NCBI GenBank assembly: GCA_945906115.1
Contig: CAMDQP010000077.1
Span: 1-5,404 of the forward strand
Length of the DNA: 5,404 nt
Reading direction: 5' to 3'
From: Opitutus sp. GAS368
GTDB lineage: Bacteria > Verrucomicrobiota > Verrucomicrobiia > Opitutales > UBA953
In this document: in pieces, positions 1 through 5,404 of the stretch
How positions within the stretch are numbered: position 1 is the first letter of the stretch
Layout of the letters: every line of letters begins with the position of its first letter
Notes under the pieces: generated by a model
The model's database searches: none
The model's input: the letters and a program-made list of their open reading frames with translations, nothing else
What the model was told of the DNA's origin: nothing
Program-made: the position numbers and the translations under genes

Positions 1-1052
1 TCGACGAATTCGGTCAGCGAGCGCGTCGTCTGTCCGCCCTTCATCCCGGGTGCCGCAACGATGAGCGGAGCACGGCAGCTGCGCTCGAACAGGGTATTCT
101 TATTCCACCACTCTCGCTCGCCCGTGTGGTAGCCGTGGTCACCGACGAAGACGACGACCGTTTTCTCCCAGAGTCCGTTTTTGTCGAGCGCGTCGAGGAC
201 ACGGCCGAGTTGCGCGTCCATGTAGCTGGTCGCTGCGCAGTAAGCGCGGAAAAGCTCCTGCCACTCCAGTGTGGTGAATTTGCCGAAGGCTATGCCGTAG
301 TCGCCAAAGCCTACGCTCTCTTTGCGTACTGGGGTGATGTCGGCGGGGTCGCGCCATGGCTGCAAGGTGCCGACCGGATAGAGATCGAAGTATTTCTTGG
401 GCGCGATGAAGGGGTCGTGCGGCTTCATGAAGCCACAGCCGATGAACCAAGGCTTGTCCCCGAGTTCTTCGATCTTCGCCACGGTGGCGGCGGCGATCTG
501 GCCATCCGGCTGATCGTCATCCGTGCCGTCCGCGGCCCCCCATACGCACCATTTCAAGGTTCCGTTGGTTACGTCCCGGCCTGCAAGCATCTTGCGGCCA
601 GCCTTGGTGGCTTCAAAATTCTGTGCCGTTTGCCAGGAACGGCCGGCGTCCACCCAGCGTTGCCGCGCTGCCGCGTCCTTACCGCCGCCGAGGTGGGTAA
701 TCTTTCCGAAGGCATGAGCCTGCCAGCCGGATTCCTTGCAGAGTTGAGGAAGCGTGATGATGTCCGGCATCTTATGTCGCAGAGGTATGTCATTACCCAC
801 GATCCCCGTCTGCTCGGCGCGCAAACCGGTCAGCATGCTGCTACGGCTCGGGTTGCAGACGGGATACTGTACGTAAGCCCGTTCGAAGGTCGTTCCGCGA
901 GAACGCAGACGATCAAGATTCGGTGTCTTTACCGCCGCTTTCGTAAACGCTCCGCCGAAGTCCCTCAGGTCATCTGCCATGATGAGCAGGACATTGGGCC
1001 TTGTCTGGGCGAACCCAGTCAGGGGCAAAAGAAGTAGGGCGAGGAGGCGCAT
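1..1052 (-). CDS. Secreted S1 sulfatase, iduronate-2-sulfatase-like (C-terminus off window)
   Basis: This is a sulfatase of the alkaline-phosphatase superfamily, expected to hydrolyse sulfate esters on a glycan in the periplasm or outside the cell. The frame is open from the ATG at 1052 to the window edge, giving 350 residues; the rest of the protein (probably 100-150 residues) lies to the left. A hydrophobic signal peptide spans residues 1-15 (cleavage likely after the Ala of GFA). Metal ligands D27-D28 sit in 'IMADD'. The formylglycine motif CNPSR is at 66-70, GKITH at 116-120 supplies the usual Lys and His, MKPHDPF is at 209-215, and GDHG is at 304-307 with a following Lys (K318). The KPH..F.AP and GKxxH patterns match iduronate-2-sulfatases best. 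The start is firm because the upstream gene's in-frame TGA lies two codons before the ATG. It is co-transcribed with the preceding sulfatase. Codon use is more mixed than in its neighbours. The family is sure; the substrate is not. Confidence 0.93.
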   Translation of the reverse strand, partial: MRLLALLLLPLTGFAQTRPNVLLIMADDLRDFGGAFTKAAVKTPNLDRLRSRGTTFERAYVQYPVCNPSRSSMLTGLRAEQTGIVGNDIPLRHKMPDIITLPQLCKESGWQAHAFGKITHLGGGKDAAARQRWVDAGRSWQTAQNFEATKAGRKMLAGRDVTNGTLKWCVWGAADGTDDDQPDGQIAAATVAKIEELGDKPWFIGCGFMKPHDPFIAPKKYFDLYPVGTLQPWRDPADITPVRKESVGFGDYGIAFGKFTTLEWQELFRAYCAATSYMDAQLGRVLDALDKNGLWEKTVVVFVGDHGYHTGEREWWNKNTLFERSCRAPLIVAAPGMKGGQTTRSLTEFV

Positions 1053-1058
1053 GGATCA
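1050..1058 (-). promoter_or_regulatory. Stop/start junction coupling the two sulfatase genes
   Basis: The minus strand reads TGA TCC ATG: the stop of the upstream sulfatase, one sense codon, then the start of the downstream sulfatase in the same frame. No purine-rich Shine-Dalgarno stretch precedes the ATG; the upstream bases encode the Pro/Ala/Arg-rich end of the first protein. The geometry suggests translational coupling by ribosomes that terminate and restart. That mechanism is inferred; the spacing is seen directly. Confidence 0.5.
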
Positions 1059-2621
1059 GCGGGCGGGTTTGAGCGGGGCTGGCTCGAAGTCAGCTTTCTT
1101 GACCCAATTGGCGTCGAGGAGCTCGCCCTTCATGTAACGGTCATAGAAGTTGCGGCGGCGCACGTCGGAGTGCGGGAAGGCTTCGTATTCCGCTCCGCGA
1201 CCGAGCGCACGCAGGTCGCCCTGCTGTTTCAGCTCGGCCCACAGCTTCGTGCGGAGTCGCTCCGTGTCGTCAGGGCGGGCGGACGCCAGGTTGGTGACGC
1301 AGTCGGCATCGGTGGTCAGGTCGTAGAGTTCGCGGCCGGGGCGCATGCCGAAGCAGAGTTCCCAAAACCGATCGGTGCCTTGCGTTCGGCGGGCTTGCAG
1401 GATGAAGGATTTCGTCGGGCTGGCGTCGGTGTCGAGGTAGCCGGTTTCCGGATTGCAAGCCGGCCAGCGGGAGGGTTCGGAGTTCTCGAGGTAGATGAGG
1501 CCGGCGGTGACGATGCCACGCACTGGGTAGCCTTGGTCCTGCGGGCGACCGAGGTCGTTGCGTTCGCGGCCGATGAGGGTGAAGTCGCGTCCGGGGAGCG
1601 GCCTGGCGCCGTCGGACTTGAAGACGTCGAAGAGGCTACGACCGGAGGTCGGCTGGAGGCCGGACTTATCCCACGACAGCCCGGCGGCCTCGAGGAAGGT
1701 CGGGGCGAGATCGGTGAAGCTGATAAACTCGCTGACCTTACGACCGGAGCGGGCGATGCCGGCTGGCCAGCGCACCGCGAAGGGCAGATGGTTGGCATCA
1801 TCGTAGGTCGAGCCCTTCACGCGCGGGAAGGGCATACCGTTGTCGCTCGTCACGACGATGAGCGTTCGGTCGAGTTCGCCTCGGGCTTCCAGTTGCGCGA
1901 GGACCTTGCCCAGCTGGGCGTCGAGGTGTTCGATCTCCACCGCGTAATCAAGCATGTCACCGCGGACCGTCGCGTTGTCGGGCCAGTATTTTGGGACCCG
2001 GTCGACGTCGGCGGGACGCTTGCCGAAGCGGGCGTGGCTGCCTTCTTCGTAAGCGCGGTGGGGTTCCTGGAAGCCGAGCCAGAAGAGCCAGGGCTTATCG
2101 GGCGAGGTCTCCTGCAGGAAGTCGGCGAAGTTGGCGGCGTAGTCGTTGTTGGCGATCGCTTCGGCGGGCGGAGCGGTTTTACGGCGAGCGAAGACCTTGC
2201 CCGACATCGACCGCGGCGAGTCGTCAGCCTTGAGCGATAGCCCGGGACCCCAGACCTTGCCGGTCGATGCATAGAAGTAGCCGGCCTTGTCGAGGGCTTC
2301 GGGGAGGATGCCGATCTCCGGTGGGAATACGCATTGATGGTTCGCGGCGGCGCCGAGCAGCCACGGATGGCGGCCGGTCATGATTGCGGAGCGTGAGGGC
2401 GCGCACTTGGCGGTGGGCGTATAGGCGTTAAGGAACAAGAGGCCCTCCTTCGCGATGCGATCGAAGGTCGGGGTCTTGACCCAGGGACAACCGTAGGCGC
2501 CGGCATGGCCCTTGCCCCAGTCGTCGGCGATGACGAACAGGATATTGGGTCGGGTCGGTTCGGCGGCGTTGAGTCCGGCGAAGGTCGCGCAGAGGGCGGC
2601 GAAGAGCAGAGTGGGGCGCAT
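1056..2621 (-). CDS. Secreted S1 sulfatase, heparan N-sulfatase (SGSH)-like
   Basis: This 521-residue sulfatase most resembles N-sulfoglucosamine sulfohydrolase (human SGSH, 502 residues), which removes N-sulfate from glucosamine. A signal peptide covers about residues 1-20, with cleavage likely after LNAA. Metal ligands D33-D34 are in 'VIADDW'. CAPSR at 73-77 carries the Cys converted to formylglycine. GKVWGPG is at 121-127, EPHR at 186-189 (H188), and SDNGMPFP at 259-266, almost identical to the SGSH segment. A C-terminal subdomain follows, with GRSL at 327-330 and ELYDL at 431-435. The His usually found near K122 is replaced by Trp, and the Lys/Arg after SDNG is K269. The start is well supported: an in-frame TAA lies four codons upstream (2631-2633). 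There is no Shine-Dalgarno sequence. It leads a two-gene unit with the next sulfatase. The true substrate could be another sulfated sugar, because SGSH-like enzymes are numerous in PVC bacteria and few have been tested. Confidence 0.94.
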   Translation of the reverse strand: MRPTLLFAALCATFAGLNAAEPTRPNILFVIADDWGKGHAGAYGCPWVKTPTFDRIAKEGLLFLNAYTPTAKCAPSRSAIMTGRHPWLLGAAANHQCVFPPEIGILPEALDKAGYFYASTGKVWGPGLSLKADDSPRSMSGKVFARRKTAPPAEAIANNDYAANFADFLQETSPDKPWLFWLGFQEPHRAYEEGSHARFGKRPADVDRVPKYWPDNATVRGDMLDYAVEIEHLDAQLGKVLAQLEARGELDRTLIVVTSDNGMPFPRVKGSTYDDANHLPFAVRWPAGIARSGRKVSEFISFTDLAPTFLEAAGLSWDKSGLQPTSGRSLFDVFKSDGARPLPGRDFTLIGRERNDLGRPQDQGYPVRGIVTAGLIYLENSEPSRWPACNPETGYLDTDASPTKSFILQARRTQGTDRFWELCFGMRPGRELYDLTTDADCVTNLASARPDDTERLRTKLWAELKQQGDLRALGRGAEYEAFPHSDVRRRNFYDRYMKGELLDANWVKKADFEPAPLKPAR

Positions 2622-2636
2622 GGCGTGGGGTTATGC

Positions 2637-2666
2637 CTACTAAGCCGAGCGGCGGGCGGCATGCAA
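2637..2666 (-). promoter_or_regulatory. Weak candidate promoter for the sulfatase pair
   Basis: A terminator ends the upstream gene, so a promoter for the sulfatases is expected between 2622 and 2684. The best sigma70-like match on the minus strand is TTGCAT (2666-2661), an 18-base spacer, then TAGTAG (2642-2637). This would leave a leader of roughly 10 bases before the ATG at 2621. The -10 match is poor and promoter rules in this group are not known, so this is only a pointer. Confidence 0.2.
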
Positions 2667-2684
2667 CGCCTCAGCCACCGGGCC

Positions 2685-2720
2685 AAAGAAAAGGCCGGGC
2701 GACTTACGTCGTCCGGCCTT
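2685..2720 (-). terminator. Intrinsic terminator after the DUF1080 lipoprotein
   Basis: On the minus strand an 8-bp perfect stem AAGGCCGG/CCGGCCTT (plus positions 2713-2720 with 2691-2698) continues past one A/C mismatch into a 4-bp CGAC/GTCG stem closed by a GTAA loop, which fits the GNRA tetraloop pattern. The hairpin is followed directly by TTTTCTTT, whose first two T are also the last stem bases. It lies 21 bases past the TAA at 2742-2744, the usual place for a rho-independent terminator, and separates the lipoprotein gene from the sulfatase pair. Confidence 0.85.
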
Positions 2721-2741
2721 CGCGGGAGCCTCAGGCGTAGC

Positions 2742-4277
2742 TTACTTCTTGGCAGGGGCTTCGGCCTTCTTGGCCGGAGCCTTCTTGCCACCCTTCGCGG
2801 CCGGCTTCGGGGCCGGGGCGAGGTCGCGGATCTTCACGTTACGGAACCAGACTTCGTCGCCGTGTTCCTGGAGAAGGATGTGGCCGTCGGCCCACTCGCC
2901 AAAACTCTTACCGTACTTCGGGTCGGCATACTTGGACTTCGCGACCAGGTCGCGGAATTCCGCGGTGTTGCGATCGTAGGAGATCACCAGACGGCCGTTG
3001 AGCCAGTGTTCGACCTGGGTGCCCTTGGCGATGACGTAAGCGTTATTCCAGTCGCCGATGCGGTTGGCGCGCTTGTTCGTGGCGGTCTTCAGGTCGTAGA
3101 GCGAGGAGACCGTGCGGTTGCCTTCGCGGCCGAGCTTGGCGTCCGGGTGGACGGCGTCGTCGAGCATCTGGAATTCCAGGCCGAAGGCTGAGCCGGCGCC
3201 CTGATTGAGGTTGGGCTGCACGAAGTATTTCAGGCCGCTGTTCGCGCCCGTGGTCAGCTTGAAGTCGACGGACACCTCGAACTCCTTGAAGCGCTCGATG
3301 GTGATGATGTCGCCAGCGTTGGCGGATTCCTTGCCGTCACCCTTGGCGACGTGGAGCATACCCTTCTCGACGGACCAGCCGGCCGTCGGGAATTCCGGCC
3401 CCTTGGCGGAGCGCCAACCCTTGCTGGAGCGACCGTCGAAGAGGAGCTTCCAGCCGTCGCCCTTCTCGGACGCGCTCAGAGTGTTATCGGGGATCTTTGT
3501 GAGGGAGATGTTGCGCCACTCGACCGTGGTGCCCGCCTTGGCGGCGTCCTTGCCAATGCCATGGACCTGGAAGGCAATGAAGCCGGTCTTGTAGCCGTCG
3601 TCTCGGACATCGACGCGCTGCACGCCGTTGATCCAGGTGCGGATGCGGGGGCCGTTGGCTTCCACCTTCACGTGGTTCCATTCGCCGATCTTGGTGATCT
3701 CGCGGCCCTGCTTGGAGAAGGCGAGGGCGTCACCGCCGCCGAAACCGGGGAAGATCCAGCCGCGACGGCCTTCTTCGTAGAGACCAGCAGACCACATGCG
3801 GGCCTCGGTGGCGTCCTTCTTTACGTTCTTCGGATCGGTATCAATCTCAGCCTGGTAGCCGTGGACGCGGCCGACCGGTACCTTGGCGGGCTTGCCGTCG
3901 CCGCCCTTGTAGGTGACTTCCTTGGCTTCGGAGCGACTGCGGAACTGCACGCCGGAATTCAGGCGAGGGTCGTTCTTGAAGTCATACTCGAGCACGAAGT
4001 TGCCGTAGTCCTGCTCGGTGGCGAGGAAGGTGTTCGGCGTGTTGAGGGTCGAGGTGCCGACGAGGTTGCCTTCGGGGCTGACGGCGTAGGTGGCTTCGCC
4101 GCCGAGCTTCTTGAAGCCCGTGAGGTCCTTGCCGTTGAAGATCTCGACCTTGTTGGTGGTGGGCTTGGCGGCGGCTGGCGCAGCGGCCTTGGAGGCGGGG
4201 GTCTGGGCGTCGTTGGCGCAGCCGACGATGAGGAGGGCGGCGGCCGTGAGGCTCAGGAGGAGCGGGCTCTTTTTCAT
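2742..4277 (-). CDS. Lipoprotein with two DUF1080 / 3-keto-disaccharide hydrolase domains
   Basis: This 511-residue protein has a lipoprotein signal peptide ending in the lipobox IVGC (acylated Cys at 20), so it is probably membrane-anchored facing the periplasm or cell surface. After an Ala/Pro/Lys linker come two PF06439 domains of the concanavalin/laminin-G fold. Domain 1 (about 44-261) has FNGKDLTGF, NSGVQF, GYQAEID, GEWNHVKV, WINGV and a closing VEWRNISL. Domain 2 (about 276-486) has LLFDGRSSKGW, NSGLKYF, GLEFQMLDD, GDWNNAYVIAKG, HWLNGRLV, LLQEHG and VWFRNVKI. The tail (487-511) is Lys/Ala/Pro-rich and positively charged. Characterised relatives cleave 3-keto-glycosides made by a Gfo/Idh/MocA oxidoreductase, and such a gene lies just upstream, so that role is inferred here. 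Codon use is strongly biased to C/G-ending codons, suggesting good expression. No Shine-Dalgarno sequence is seen. One or both domains could instead only bind glycan. Confidence 0.93.
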   Translation of the reverse strand: MKKSPLLLSLTAAALLIVGCANDAQTPASKAAAPAAAKPTTNKVEIFNGKDLTGFKKLGGEATYAVSPEGNLVGTSTLNTPNTFLATEQDYGNFVLEYDFKNDPRLNSGVQFRSRSEAKEVTYKGGDGKPAKVPVGRVHGYQAEIDTDPKNVKKDATEARMWSAGLYEEGRRGWIFPGFGGGDALAFSKQGREITKIGEWNHVKVEANGPRIRTWINGVQRVDVRDDGYKTGFIAFQVHGIGKDAAKAGTTVEWRNISLTKIPDNTLSASEKGDGWKLLFDGRSSKGWRSAKGPEFPTAGWSVEKGMLHVAKGDGKESANAGDIITIERFKEFEVSVDFKLTTGANSGLKYFVQPNLNQGAGSAFGLEFQMLDDAVHPDAKLGREGNRTVSSLYDLKTATNKRANRIGDWNNAYVIAKGTQVEHWLNGRLVISYDRNTAEFRDLVAKSKYADPKYGKSFGEWADGHILLQEHGDEVWFRNVKIRDLAPAPKPAAKGGKKAPAKKAEAPAKK

Positions 4278-4303
4278 AGTATGATTGATTTGGTTTAGAG
4301 ATG

Positions 4304-4336
4304 AAAAAGCGGAGCGGCCTTGCGACCGCTCCGCTT
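4304..4336 (-). terminator. Intrinsic terminator after the Gfo/Idh/MocA gene
   Basis: The minus strand forms a perfect 11-bp stem, AAGCGGAGCGG paired with CCGCTCCGCTT (plus 4326-4336 with 4307-4317), with an 8-base loop. A run of T follows directly, five in all with two shared with the stem. It begins 12 bases past the TAA at 4349-4351. On the plus strand the bases after the hairpin are not T-rich, so it is oriented to stop minus-strand transcription. Its T-run ends only 26 bases before the next start codon. Confidence 0.88.
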
Positions 4337-4348
4337 CGTCGGAGGAGC

Positions 4349-5404
4349 TTAGAACGCGGTCGGGATCTCGAAGCCCTTGCGTCCGGTGCGCTTGGCCACG
4401 AGGTCGCGGTTGGCGGCCTCGGCGTTGGCGCCGGTGAAGAGTTCGGTCTTCGTGTCCTGAGTGAGCGGAGCGCCGAGGACGGCCTTGGCTTCGTCGAGAT
4501 TCACGCCGTTACGGCCGAGGTGTTCGGCCATGCGACCGAAGGCTTCGGAGAGGCCGGAGCTTGCCTTGAGCGCGTCCTTGATCTCGCCGGCGCTCTTCTT
4601 CGCGCCGAGGCGGAAGGAGATGTTGGCGGAGTGGACGAGGGCGGTGGACACGTGGCAATCGTGGACGGGAGCGTGGATGTCCGAGGAAGAACCCTTGCGG
4701 ATGCCGGCGACCCAGTTGGCGTGGTGACCGGAGGCGCCGCCGGTGAGGTCGACCGCATCGATGGTCTTCCCGTAGCTCTTGATGAACTTACCGGAGAGGT
4801 CGTAGGCTTGGGCGGAATTGTAGTCTGGCACGACGATGGTGCCGTTCTCGCACTCGACGATGATGCCGATATCCGGGGTCTTGGCCGACTTCTGACCCTT
4901 GTTGAGTTCGGCGAACTGGCCAAACTTGTTCATCGGGCCGTTGACCTGACCGTCGGACGTCAGGCCGTAGACTTCGGTGATGAGCGGGGCGCCGGCGTAA
5001 TTGTGAATCGAGATGAAGGTGTTCGGGGTTTCGGCGCAGTCGACGTAGCCGAAGCGGCCACCGACGGAGACGACCTCGGGAGAGACCTCGCGGGTATTCA
5101 GGAACCAGCGGGCGATATCGATCTCGTGAATGGCCTGATTGCAAAGGTCGCCGCCGCCGTAGTTCCAGAACCAGTGCCAATCATAGTGCACCGGTCCAAA
5201 ATTAGAAGCGTGCTGGATCTTGTCGGATTCGTTGCCGCGGATGGATTCCTGGATATCGGCCGGGCCGTGCCAGAGGTCGATATCGATCTCGGAGGGAAGG
5301 GGATTCTTGCCCGCTGGGCCGATGGACTTACGGCGCTTGTAGCAGATAGCGCGGGAGACTTTCACTTTGCCGTATTTGCCGGCATGGACGTCCTTGATCG
5401 CGGC
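4349..5404 (-). CDS. Gfo/Idh/MocA-family oxidoreductase (N-terminus off window)
   Basis: The 351 visible residues are the C-terminal substrate-binding and dimerisation part of an NAD(P)-dependent Gfo/Idh/MocA oxidoreductase, which typically interconverts a sugar hydroxyl and a ketone. The frame is open to the right edge, where AIKDVHAGKYGKV marks the end of the Rossmann region; about 120-150 N-terminal residues, including the GxGxxG cofactor site and any Tat or Sec signal, are missing. A GTG at 5365 is internal, not the start. Visible signatures, numbered from the edge, are RRKSIGPAG (23-31), LWHGPA (43-48), HYDWHWFWNYGGGD (72-85) and the catalytic-region NQAIHEIDIARW (88-99). These match the PVC-type subfamily with its conserved DWHW segment. 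The protein ends in TGRKGFEIPTAF. A terminator follows. Next to a DUF1080 gene, sugar C3 oxidation feeding 3-keto-glycoside cleavage is the likeliest role, by inference. Confidence 0.93.
   Translation of the reverse strand, partial: AAIKDVHAGKYGKVKVSRAICYKRRKSIGPAGKNPLPSEIDIDLWHGPADIQESIRGNESDKIQHASNFGPVHYDWHWFWNYGGGDLCNQAIHEIDIARWFLNTREVSPEVVSVGGRFGYVDCAETPNTFISIHNYAGAPLITEVYGLTSDGQVNGPMNKFGQFAELNKGQKSAKTPDIGIIVECENGTIVVPDYNSAQAYDLSGKFIKSYGKTIDAVDLTGGASGHHANWVAGIRKGSSSDIHAPVHDCHVSTALVHSANISFRLGAKKSAGEIKDALKASSGLSEAFGRMAEHLGRNGVNLDEAKAVLGAPLTQDTKTELFTGANAEAANRDLVAKRTGRKGFEIPTAF

Noticed and set aside
126..1037. Plus-strand open frame of 303 codons
   Set aside because: It is antisense to the iduronate-sulfatase-like gene, whose minus-strand frame carries CNPSR, GDHG and a signal peptide. 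The plus-strand product shows no recognisable domain.
1170..2240. Plus-strand open frame of 356 codons
   Set aside because: It is antisense to the SGSH-like sulfatase. Its Gly/Val/Glu-rich composition is typical of the complement of a G+C-rich gene, and no family motif is present.
2659..2664. GCATGC palindrome in the gap before the sulfatases as an operator
   Set aside because: It is a single 6-base palindrome in G+C-rich DNA with no second copy, so it is not distinguishable from chance.
2745..2800. Short direct repeats of CTTCTTGGC type as a DNA repeat element
   Set aside because: They are explained by the repeated Ala-Lys-Lys codons of the lipoprotein tail and have no regular unit length.
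2505..3191. Plus-strand open frame of 228 codons
   Set aside because: It runs across the sulfatase start, a terminator and the lipoprotein tail. It is low-complexity Arg/Gly/Leu-rich and lacks motifs, so it is a shadow.
3351..4298. Plus-strand open frame of 315 codons
   Set aside because: It is antisense to the first DUF1080 domain and signal peptide. The Gly/Ala/Val-rich end is the complement of the Ala/Pro-rich linker.
4278..4303. Promoter for the lipoprotein gene (TCTAAA or CATACT as -10)
   Set aside because: Each matches the -10 consensus at only four of six positions. Neither has a matching -35, and CATACT abuts the ATG, too close for a transcription start in front of the gene.
5363..5365. 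GTG as the start of the oxidoreductase
   Set aside because: The frame stays open upstream to the window edge and encodes AIKDVHAGKYGK, which matches the family just before this point. The Rossmann domain must lie further upstream.

Overview
The window is a G+C-rich stretch in which every supported gene lies on the minus strand, so transcription runs from high to low coordinates. In that order the genes are: the C-terminal part of a Gfo/Idh/MocA-family oxidoreductase (5404-4349, N-terminus off the right edge); a lipoprotein with two DUF1080 (3-keto-disaccharide hydrolase, PF06439) domains (4277-2742); a secreted sulfatase resembling heparan N-sulfatase (2621-1056); and a second secreted sulfatase resembling iduronate-2-sulfatase (1052-1, C-terminus off the left edge). 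Coding density is high and the only gaps are 71 and 120 bases.

The gene content points to a PVC-group bacterium: Verrucomicrobiota, Kiritimatiellota or Planctomycetota. These groups typically carry many S1 sulfatases, Gfo/Idh/MocA proteins with the 'YDWHWFWNYG..GD' signature, and DUF1080 proteins. The Lys/Ala/Pro tail on the lipoprotein and the lack of Shine-Dalgarno sequences also fit. This is inference from family content; there is no rRNA or other taxonomic marker in the window.

There appear to be three transcription units. The oxidoreductase ends at a strong hairpin-plus-T-run terminator (4304-4336). The lipoprotein follows only 26 bases beyond that T-run and ends at a second intrinsic terminator (2685-2720). 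The two sulfatases form one tight unit, separated by three bases in the same reading frame (TGA TCC ATG).

The genes make sense together as part of a pathway for sulfated glycans. The sulfatases would remove sulfate esters or N-sulfate outside the cytoplasm. The Gfo/Idh/MocA enzyme is a candidate for oxidising a sugar hydroxyl (C3 in the known 3-keto-glycoside routes). The DUF1080 lipoprotein is a candidate for cleaving the resulting 3-keto-glycoside. The pairing of an N-sulfoglucosamine-sulfatase-like with an iduronate-sulfatase-like enzyme hints at a heparan-like substrate, but substrate assignments within these families are weak. No glycoside hydrolase, polysaccharide lyase, transporter, sulfatase-maturating enzyme, RNA gene, mobile element or CRISPR array is visible. 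All large plus-strand open frames are antisense shadows of these four genes.
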